A stretch of DNA of 6,124 bases from contig JAUXHF010000125.1 of assembly GCA_030621685.1 (NCBI GenBank), forward strand, positions 1 through 6,124, read 5' to 3'. How positions within the stretch are numbered: position 1 is the first letter of the stretch; every line of letters starts with the position of its first letter. The position numbers and the translations under genes are program-made. Positions 1 through 5,188 of this stretch are shown one piece after another. The stretch is from Spirochaetota bacterium. GTDB taxonomy: Bacteria; Spirochaetota; UBA12135; COTS27. Under the pieces are notes generated by a model. That model searched no databases. It had not been told where the DNA came from and saw only the letters and a list, made by a program, of their open reading frames with translations.

Positions 1-60
1 GCAATAAGCAATAAGCAATAAGCAATAGCGCAAGACCTACTCTATTGCTTATTGCTTATT
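1..60. repeat. Heptamer-based inverted repeat with 19-bp perfect stem
   Basis: Positions 1-28 are four tandem heptamers (GCAATAA three times, then GCAATAG). Positions 42-60 carry the reverse complement of the same units. Bases 10-28 pair perfectly with 42-60, giving a 19-bp stem with a 13-nt loop (29-41). It begins 17 bp beyond the stop of the substrate-binding protein gene, so a transcript from the operon would fold it at its 3' end. It is not a textbook intrinsic terminator: the stem is AT-rich and no T-tract follows it in either reading direction. It may act as an mRNA 3'-end stabiliser, a weak terminator, or be a copy of a dispersed genomic repeat. The window starts inside it, so its left limit is unknown. 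The structure is directly seen; the function is inference. Confidence 0.8.
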
Positions 61-77
61 AAAAATATCTGATTAGC

Positions 78-1277
78 TTATTTAACTATGGTCCAATCGC
101 CATTTTCAATACGTAGAATAAGAAAGCTAGTTTTATAATTTAAGCCTAAGTGATCGCTTGCAGAAAAATTGAAGACACCATCTGGTCCAACAAAGCCTTT
201 AATCTCTTCTAAGCCATCACGAATATCTTTAGATTTTATAGAATTTTTAGCACGCACTGCCTCTAGAACAAGATGAAAAGCATCGTAAGCATGACCGCCA
301 AAACTAGAAACATCTAAGCCGCTGTAAGCAGATTCGTAATCATCTTTATAGTTTTTCGAAACGTTCTTCAAAGGATGGCTGTCATCAAGCTTATCGACAA
401 CCAAGAGTGGCGGGCCAACAACAAACACGCCCTCGCCGGCAGCAGCCGTAAGTTTAATGAAATTCTTTGAAGCCACTCCATGAGATTGATAGAAAGGAAA
501 AGGCAAAGCCAAATCTCTATAATTTTTTGTAACAATGGCTGGGCCTTGTCCGAAGCCGGGGTTCAGCACAGCCTGTACGCCAGCCGTATTCTTTATTTTT
601 GTCAGCTGGGCAGACATATCAGTATCTTTAGAATCGTAGGTTTCATTGGCTAAGACTTTCAACCCGAAAGCAGCTGTTAAATTTAAACATTGTTGTTGCA
701 TCGATTTTCCAAAGCCGCCCGTACCCGATATCATCGCTATATTCGAGTAGCCTCTTTTTTGAAAATGCTCAAACAACTTAACGCAGACCATTTTATCTGT
801 TGGTGGGGTTTTAAATATATACGGTTTTACAGGATCGGTTACAACCACGGCGCCTGCTAAGGATATCATCGGCAGGCCTGCAGCTTCCACTTCATCAGAA
901 ATCGCTAACGATTCGCCTGTGGTGGAGGGTCCAATAAGTACATGCACTTCATCTTGGCTGATAAGCCGTTTTATAAAGGTAAGAGCTTTCTTGGGACTTC
1001 CGCCGCTATCGTAGGCGATAAGCTCAATGGTTCTACCATCGATACCACCTTGGTCGTTAATTTTTTTCGTATAGTACTCTAGCGTTTTCAATTCTGGGTC
1101 GCCTAGAAACGAGGCTGGGCCAGTTACCGAAAGAATAGCACCTATTTTAAGAGTTTCTTTACCTTCAGCCCATGAATGCTGTATTACGAAACTTAGACTT
1201 AAAGCTAAACATAAGCTAAACCTAAATATTTGTTTCAACGCCAGTGCGTAAAATAGTTTTTTTTGTAATTTTTTCAT
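78..1277 (-). CDS. LivK-type ABC transporter substrate-binding protein, probably for an aromatic acid
   Basis: This encodes a periplasmic type-I binding protein of the branched-chain amino acid/amide family (Peripla_BP_6 fold). With the start used here it is 399 aa. A signal peptide is visible: basic N-terminus (MKKLQKK), hydrophobic core around residues 19-32, and likely cleavage after S-W-A at residue 37. No lipobox cysteine is present. The mature protein opens with the family motif KIGAILSVTGPASFLG, then IGPSTTG (115-121), SGTGGFGKS (184-192), GGHAYDAF (327-334) and a C-terminal GPDGVFNFS followed by a DHLGL segment, all typical. The reading frame has two further upstream ATGs (1292 and 1283). 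I chose 1277 because GGAG lies 9 nt before it, whereas 1292 has no Shine-Dalgarno. It is the last gene of the paa run, which suggests phenylacetate or a related aromatic acid as ligand; that is inference from context. No permease or ATPase gene is in the window. Confidence 0.9.
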   Translation of the reverse strand: MKKLQKKLFYALALKQIFRFSLCLALSLSFVIQHSWAEGKETLKIGAILSVTGPASFLGDPELKTLEYYTKKINDQGGIDGRTIELIAYDSGGSPKKALTFIKRLISQDEVHVLIGPSTTGESLAISDEVEAAGLPMISLAGAVVVTDPVKPYIFKTPPTDKMVCVKLFEHFQKRGYSNIAMISGTGGFGKSMQQQCLNLTAAFGLKVLANETYDSKDTDMSAQLTKIKNTAGVQAVLNPGFGQGPAIVTKNYRDLALPFPFYQSHGVASKNFIKLTAAAGEGVFVVGPPLLVVDKLDDSHPLKNVSKNYKDDYESAYSGLDVSSFGGHAYDAFHLVLEAVRAKNSIKSKDIRDGLEEIKGFVGPDGVFNFSASDHLGLNYKTSFLILRIENGDWTIVK

Positions 1278-1286
1278 CTTCATCTT

Positions 1287-1290
1287 CTCC
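1287..1290 (-). promoter_or_regulatory. Ribosome binding site deciding the binding-protein start
   Basis: GGAG on the minus strand sits 9 nt upstream of the ATG at 1277 and only 3 nt upstream of the ATG at 1283. It overlaps the first ATG (1292), which therefore cannot use it. This favours the third in-frame ATG as the start. The motif is seen; its use is inferred. Confidence 0.6.
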
Positions 1291-1308
1291 ATTAGTTTTG
1301 AAATGATT

Positions 1309-1323
1309 GTTTAAATTTTAAAC
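1309..1323. other. AT-rich 15-bp palindrome between paaF and the binding-protein gene
   Basis: The sequence GTTTAAATTTTAAAC is a perfect palindrome with 7-bp arms around one central base. It lies in the short gap after the paaF stop and before the binding-protein start. It could be an operator half-site pair or chance in AT-rich DNA. It does not resemble the PaaX operator described in E. coli as far as I recall it. No convincing -35/-10 pair with proper spacing was found around it. Confidence 0.3.
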
Positions 1324-1329
1324 CGTTTG

Positions 1330-2103
1330 TTAGGAATCAAGAAAACGAGGCTTTCGTTTTTCTATGAAAGCCTTTCTTCCTTCCCGTGAATCTTGCAGAG
1401 CCAAGGCAGCATGAAACATGCGCCGCTCCAATTCACAGGCTTGTGTTAAGGGCAATTCATAAGCCTTATTAATAGCCTCTTTAATAAGGGCTATGGCAGG
1501 AGCCGAGAACTGTGAAATTTTCTGCCCTAACTCTATTGCCTTGGTAAGTAAATCTTCTTTAGCTACCATGCGAGAAACAAGCCCCCAGCTAAGCGCTTCT
1601 TCTGCCGTAAGCAGACGTCCAGCAAGGCAAATTTCCATAGCCATCGATTTTCCGACAAGCCGCGTAAGCCGCTGCGTTCCGCCGCCGCCGGGCATAAGTC
1701 CTAAGCGGATTTCTGGCTGGCCAAAGCTGGTATTTGGCTCGGCAAGAATGATATCGCATATCATGGCAAGCTCGCAGCCCCCGCCAAGCGCATAGCCGGC
1801 CACGGCGGCTATTAAGGGCTTTCGAAAAGCATGTAAGTCTTTCCATGCAGCCGTAATATAATTTTGTTTGAAGGCTGTCGAGAAATCCATATCATGCATT
1901 TCCTGAATATCCGCTCCGGCCGAAAAAAAATTATCCCCGCCAGTTAGCACAACCGCGGCAATCAAGTCATCGCCATCGGCTGCTGCCAGCAAGCCGCAAA
2001 GTTCTTGCATCAGCGCCGTAGAGAGTGCATTTTTTTGATAGGGCCTGTTTAATCTAATCAGCAGCACTTTCCCATGGCTTTCTTTTAGTAAGAGGTCATT
2101 CAT
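1330..2103 (-). CDS. paaF: Enoyl-CoA hydratase PaaF (2,3-dehydroadipyl-CoA hydratase)
   Basis: This is a full-length 257-aa crotonase-family protein, about the size of E. coli PaaF (255 aa). It is expected to hydrate 2,3-dehydroadipyl-CoA to 3-hydroxyadipyl-CoA in the cytoplasm. The oxyanion-hole segments are SAGADI (61-66, Ala64) and GYALGGGCE (103-111, Gly108). Both hydratase glutamates are present: Glu111 in GGGCELA and Glu131 in FGQPEIRLG. Having both argues for a true hydratase and against the PaaG isomerase, which uses a different acidic residue. The LMPGGGGTQRLTRLVGK stretch (136-152) and the C-terminal EGRKAFIEKRKPRF are standard for the family. The start is the ATG 12 bp after the paaX stop. 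No strong Shine-Dalgarno precedes it, so translation is probably coupled to paaX. Its GC content is visibly higher than that of paaX. A housekeeping short-chain enoyl-CoA hydratase is the alternative; the paa context favours PaaF. Confidence 0.9.
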   Translation of the reverse strand: MNDLLLKESHGKVLLIRLNRPYQKNALSTALMQELCGLLAAADGDDLIAAVVLTGGDNFFSAGADIQEMHDMDFSTAFKQNYITAAWKDLHAFRKPLIAAVAGYALGGGCELAMICDIILAEPNTSFGQPEIRLGLMPGGGGTQRLTRLVGKSMAMEICLAGRLLTAEEALSWGLVSRMVAKEDLLTKAIELGQKISQFSAPAIALIKEAINKAYELPLTQACELERRMFHAALALQDSREGRKAFIEKRKPRFLDS

Positions 2104-2115
2104 CGTTTACAGGTA

Positions 2116-3114
2116 TCATTGTTTGTAGTTACGTTTTGCTGGTAATGAGCTGGGGCGCATAGCATGAAGGCTTAGCTCAGCGGCCAAGCTTTTAGAATTA
2201 GAAAAGCCTATATTTGAAAAATCTCCGGGGAGAAAAGCATCGTCTGTTTCCACAAGTTTTTGAATAGCAAGATCCGATTCTATTTTAACACTATCATAAA
2301 TATTTATCAATAAGTTTCTGCAAAGCCTATCAGGCCATTCGCTGGGCAGCAGTTTAGGGGGCAGTTTCACAGCTGCAAGAACAAGCCTTCTATAGGCATC
2401 TAAGCTAATAACCCTCACCATAAACTTCAGCACTTTAGATGAGCTATATTTCTCTTCTGCTACATACCTTAATATTGGCCGAAAGAAGTCAATGAAATCG
2501 TAGTACTCTTTAATTTGTTTTTTGATATGCACATTCTCCTTGATGCATGAGCGCATTAATTGCATGTCTTTTTTAGTAGAAAGTTTTGCTTCGCAAAGAA
2601 TAAGGTTTTGGGAAAAACTCTGCTGGAGTAAAACAAGTTCATGGCTATGGTAAATAAAAATATCGCTAGAAATTTTTATAGAACCATTCTTTAAAGCTAT
2701 TCTTTCAAAAGTTTTTTTTTCTTTGCTAGAGAGTTTCCAAGTAAACACAAAGGCGAAAGTTTCGTTCATATCAATATGCGTCATGACTTTATTCTTATAA
2801 ACAATATCGTAAGCTCTATAAAATTCATCGCGCCTAGCCTCGTCTAGATAATAATAACTTTTTTGCCCTATCTTATGGCTGACAAACCACTTAGCTTTCG
2901 TTAGCCGAAACATGCATATACGCACAAGATTTTCTGTGAACCCAAGCGGCTCAAGCAATTTCACCAAGGCGGCCAGCCAAATAATGCCTCCTCTTGGAAG
3001 AACGATATCGCCAAAGATTGTCATAATCAACGAATTAAGATTAAGTTTCCTAAGAATATATTCTCTTAAGGCTACTTCGCTAGATATTTTTAAGGGCCTA
3101 GGTTCTGCCATCAT
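2116..3114 (-). CDS. paaX: PaaX-family transcriptional repressor of phenylacetate catabolism
   Basis: The 332-aa protein is slightly longer than E. coli PaaX (about 316 aa). The N-terminal winged helix-turn-helix is clear: SLIMTIFGDIVLPRGGIIWL (28-47), then LGFTENLVRICMFRLTKAKW (57-76) and the wing GQKSYYYL (83-90). The C-terminal PaaX_C signature is also clear around 233-268 (MVRVISLDAYRRL, then LPPKLLPSEWPDRLCRNLL). The middle (about 110-225) is divergent and lysine-rich; the usual W-D-G-x-W segment after the winged helix is not recognisable. Family members bind DNA at paa promoters and release it on binding phenylacetyl-CoA, the product of PaaK, the gene immediately upstream. The gene is co-directional inside the catabolic run (48 bp after paaK, 12 bp before paaF), implying it is transcribed with what it controls. 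Two adjacent ATGs (3114, 3111) are possible starts; the ribosome binding site is weak. An A9 run lies in the coding sequence. Confidence 0.9.
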   Translation of the reverse strand: MMAEPRPLKISSEVALREYILRKLNLNSLIMTIFGDIVLPRGGIIWLAALVKLLEPLGFTENLVRICMFRLTKAKWFVSHKIGQKSYYYLDEARRDEFYRAYDIVYKNKVMTHIDMNETFAFVFTWKLSSKEKKTFERIALKNGSIKISSDIFIYHSHELVLLQQSFSQNLILCEAKLSTKKDMQLMRSCIKENVHIKKQIKEYYDFIDFFRPILRYVAEEKYSSSKVLKFMVRVISLDAYRRLVLAAVKLPPKLLPSEWPDRLCRNLLINIYDSVKIESDLAIQKLVETDDAFLPGDFSNIGFSNSKSLAAELSLHAMRPSSLPAKRNYKQ

Positions 3115-3162
3115 TCTTTGGTATCTGCCTTATTTTTTGAAGCAGCTATAAAGTTATTTTTG

Positions 3163-4473
3163 TTATACATTTTTCTTTTCAATAATCCGTTTAGCTTTTC
3201 CAATAGACCGTTCTATTCCGGCGCTTTCATGAAAATGCAATTCTACGTTAATGCCAACACGTTCTTTAATTCTTCTTCGAATTCTTTCGCTTAATGCCTG
3301 CTGTTTCTGGGGCTGCCCCAAAATTGCCTTAGCATGCGAAGCTTTCATTTCAATATGAACAACAAGTTTATTCAAGGATTCACTTTTATCAACTTCTAGC
3401 TGGTAAAGAGGCGCTAGTTCATGAAAGGAGAAAATAATTTCTTCAATTTGCGAAGGAAAAACATTGACACCACGAATGATAAGCATGTCATCATTCCGCC
3501 CCAGTATTTTCTGCATTCGGCGCATACTCCTAACGCGGCCTGGCATTAAACAGCTTAAATCTTTCGTGCGAAAACGAATAAGCGGCATGGCTTCTTTGGT
3601 AAGCGAGGAAAATACCAGCTCACCGGGCATGTTTTCGGGCAAAACTTTCAAGGTTTTGCTCTCTATTATTTCTGGATAGAAGTGGTCTTCCCAAACATAC
3701 AAGTCACCTAAGTCTTCAAAGCATTCATTGGCGACGCCGGGGCCAATAATTTCGGAAAGCCCATAAATATCGGTGGCCTGCATGTTCAATTCTTTCTGAA
3801 TATACTTGCGGACTTCGTTCGTCCAAGGCTCTGCCCCGAAAATGCCAATGCGCAAGCTACAGTTTTTCGCATCCATGCCTTTGGCCTGCATATGCTCTAA
3901 CAAGTTAAGCATATACGAAGGCGTAACCATAATAATGTCTGGCTTAAAGTCGTTGATAAGCTGAAGTTGCTTTTCGGTATTACCGCCGGAAATAGGAATA
4001 ACCGTACAGCCTAATTTTTCAGCGCCGTAATGCGCCCCTAGGCCACCAGTAAAAAGCCCATAACCATACGATACTTGCAATATATCTCCTGGCCTGCCAC
4101 CAGAGGCATATATCGATCTGGCTACTACTTTTGCCCAGTTTTCGATGTCGTTTTTCGTATACCCCACTACAGTGGGCTTGCCCGTAGTTCCACTCGAGGC
4201 ATGCACTCGCAAAATTTTCTCTCTTGGCTCGGCAAAAAGCCCAAAAGGATAGTTTTCACGAAGATGCTGTTTTTCAGTAAACGGGAATTTTTGGATATCT
4301 TCTAGATGCTTAAAATCATCCGGATGCACGCCATGGGCATCAAAATGCTTTTTGTAAAACGGCACATGCTCATACACTTTTTGTAAGACTATTTTCAGCC
4401 TTGCATATTGCAAGGCTTCTATCTCATCACGTGAAGCCACTTCTATAGGCTCATAAAAATTTCTTTTTTCCAC
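3163..4473 (-). CDS. paaK: Phenylacetate-CoA ligase
   Basis: PaaK activates phenylacetate with ATP and CoA to phenylacetyl-CoA, the committed first step and the source of the PaaX effector. The 436-aa length matches E. coli PaaK (437 aa). It is an ANL adenylating enzyme: phosphate-binding loop SSGTTGKP (93-100), the VSYGYGLFTGGLGAHYG stretch (134-150) near the aromatic pocket, FGAEPW (212-217), DIYGLSE (235-241), RTKDLS (302-307), the hinge region GRNDDMLIIRGVNVFPSQIE (325-344), and the C-terminal GKAKRI (425-430) with the expected catalytic lysine. The start is GTG at 4473: an AGGG lies 6 nt upstream, no in-frame ATG exists between it and the upstream stop at 4510, and the N-terminus then aligns with the family. 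The ATG at 4478 is out of frame. All motifs are intact. It follows a 186-bp gap after paaI. Confidence 0.96.
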   Translation of the reverse strand: MEKRNFYEPIEVASRDEIEALQYARLKIVLQKVYEHVPFYKKHFDAHGVHPDDFKHLEDIQKFPFTEKQHLRENYPFGLFAEPREKILRVHASSGTTGKPTVVGYTKNDIENWAKVVARSIYASGGRPGDILQVSYGYGLFTGGLGAHYGAEKLGCTVIPISGGNTEKQLQLINDFKPDIIMVTPSYMLNLLEHMQAKGMDAKNCSLRIGIFGAEPWTNEVRKYIQKELNMQATDIYGLSEIIGPGVANECFEDLGDLYVWEDHFYPEIIESKTLKVLPENMPGELVFSSLTKEAMPLIRFRTKDLSCLMPGRVRSMRRMQKILGRNDDMLIIRGVNVFPSQIEEIIFSFHELAPLYQLEVDKSESLNKLVVHIEMKASHAKAILGQPQKQQALSERIRRRIKERVGINVELHFHESAGIERSIGKAKRIIEKKNV

Positions 4474-4479
4474 AGCATG

Positions 4480-4483
4480 CCCT
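4480..4483 (-). promoter_or_regulatory. Ribosome binding site supporting the GTG start of paaK
   Basis: AGGG on the minus strand lies 6 nt upstream of the GTG at 4473. It is the only purine-rich motif at suitable distance and supports the non-ATG start. Confidence 0.45.
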
Positions 4484-4493
4484 AGCTCGTTTC

Positions 4494-4540
4494 TTAGCTT
4501 ATCATATTTTTATTGTTGTTAGCTTATTTTTATTCTTGGC
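4494..4540. repeat. Imperfect ~25-bp direct repeat upstream of paaK
   Basis: TTAGCTTA occurs at 4494-4501 and again at 4519-4526, 25 bp apart. Each copy is followed by a TTTTTATT stretch and then by TTG. The repeat lies in the largest intergenic gap of the window, just upstream of paaK. It could be a regulatory repeat or a local duplication in AT-rich DNA. I found no convincing promoter associated with it. Confidence 0.4.
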
Positions 4541-4591
4541 CCAGCCTTGTTCTTATTTTTTTTTGTTATAAAGCCCCACAGCCTCCGGGTT

Positions 4592-4615
4592 TGCTGATGC
4601 CTTTGCATCGCAGCA
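4592..4615. other. Small stem-loop in the paaI-paaK spacer
   Basis: TGCTGATGC (4592-4600) can pair with GCATCGCAGCA (4605-4615), giving a 9-bp stem with a 2-nt bulge and a 4-nt loop. It sits 45 bp after the paaI stop. No T-tract follows directly on the minus strand, so it is not a standard terminator; an mRNA processing or stabilising element is possible. The rest of this 186-bp spacer is AT-rich with a 9-T run at 4556-4564 and no recognisable gene. Confidence 0.35.
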
Positions 4616-4659
4616 CTCGCTTAGTTTATATAAATATAATTCTTTTTACGCGGCCTAGC

Positions 4660-5154
4660 TCATGCTTCCTCTGGCAAAGAAGAGTCCAAATTTTCAAGTA
4701 TTTTCCTATGTTTCAGATATCTTGCCTTCCCGCGAAAGTAGGCTAACACAAGGCCTTGTTCTGTTTTAATACAAACATCGAACACACCATTACGACCACG
4801 AATATGTAACTGTTTAGCTTCAGCTATACAAAGCATATCTTTTTTTCCCGGCTGCGTATAGAGTATATCGCAACCATACGCTACGGCTACGATATTATAT
4901 GAATTTGAAGCAAAGGCAAACGCAGAGTCTGCTAAGGAGTAAAGATAACCACCATGGCAAATGCCATGGCCGTTCAACATATATTCTTCTATTTTAAAAG
5001 ATAGCCTGGCATAGCCAGCAGAGACTTTTACAATCTTCATGCCTAAATGTTTCGAGGCCTTATCCTTTTCAAACATGGCTTTGCTTACTTCTTTAGCTAA
5101 AGCATCAGCCGAATTTATATGTCTACTTTTATCCATGCTTGTAGTTTCTTCCAT
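4660..5154 (-). CDS. paaI: Hotdog-fold phenylacetyl-CoA-pathway thioesterase PaaI
   Basis: PaaI hydrolyses hydroxyphenylacetyl-CoA-type esters and is thought to free CoA when the pathway stalls. The 164-aa protein is somewhat longer than E. coli PaaI (140 aa), mainly through an N-terminal extension of about 15-20 residues. The diagnostic hotdog helix is intact: NGHGICHGG (61-69), then LADSAFAFASNS (74-85), with Asp76 at the position of the catalytic Asp61 of E. coli. The C-terminal strand ends in YFRGKARYLK (139-148), as in other PaaI proteins. The ATG at 5154 was chosen because a TGAGGA motif lies 9 nt upstream; an in-frame ATG at 5136 (residue 7) is a second possibility. It lies 34 bp after the paaH stop, in the same transcription unit. 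A related acyl-CoA thioesterase is the alternative, but context and motifs favour PaaI. Confidence 0.93.
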   Translation of the reverse strand: MEETTSMDKSRHINSADALAKEVSKAMFEKDKASKHLGMKIVKVSAGYARLSFKIEEYMLNGHGICHGGYLYSLADSAFAFASNSYNIVAVAYGCDILYTQPGKKDMLCIAEAKQLHIRGRNGVFDVCIKTEQGLVLAYFRGKARYLKHRKILENLDSSLPEEA

Positions 5155-5163
5155 GCCCGGTAG

Positions 5164-5169
5164 TCCTCA
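5164..5169 (-). promoter_or_regulatory. Ribosome binding site of paaI
   Basis: TGAGGA on the minus strand lies 9 nt upstream of the ATG at 5154. It is one of the best Shine-Dalgarno matches in the window and supports the longer of the two possible PaaI N-termini. Confidence 0.6.
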
Positions 5170-5188
5170 ATATTTTGTTGAATATATT

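Noticed and set aside
1..60. CRISPR-like array from the heptamer repeats
   Set aside because: Units are 7 bp, contiguous and without unique spacers, so this is a simple tandem/inverted repeat.
1493..1795. Plus-strand open frame of 100 codons opposite paaF
   Set aside because: It is antisense to a strongly supported crotonase gene, has no recognisable motif and is of low-complexity Ser/Pro-rich composition; the frame is open because of paaF codon bias.
1589..1846. Minus-strand 85-codon open frame inside paaF
   Set aside because: It overlaps paaF completely in another frame, and its Arg/Cys-rich translation matches nothing; it is a frame shadow of the GC-rich part of the gene.
2096..2119. Seven-codon mini-frame (MIPVNDE) whose ATG overlaps the paaX stop and whose stop overlaps paaF codons 2-3
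   Set aside because: The arrangement could relay ribosomes from paaX to paaF, but there is no Shine-Dalgarno and so short an overlap is easily chance. Simple coupling over 12 bp explains paaF translation.
2912..3151. Plus-strand 79-codon open frame opposite the paaX start
   Set aside because: It is antisense to the conserved winged-helix region of paaX, with no ribosome binding site or family resemblance.
4075..4305. Plus-strand 76-codon open frame opposite paaK
   Set aside because: It lies wholly antisense to the conserved ATP-binding region of paaK; no independent support.
4513..4746. Plus-strand 77-codon open frame across the paaI-paaK spacer
   Set aside because: Its hydrophobic, Phe/Leu-rich translation comes from T-rich spacer DNA, and it runs into the antisense of paaI. 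No ribosome binding site or known small-protein pattern was seen.
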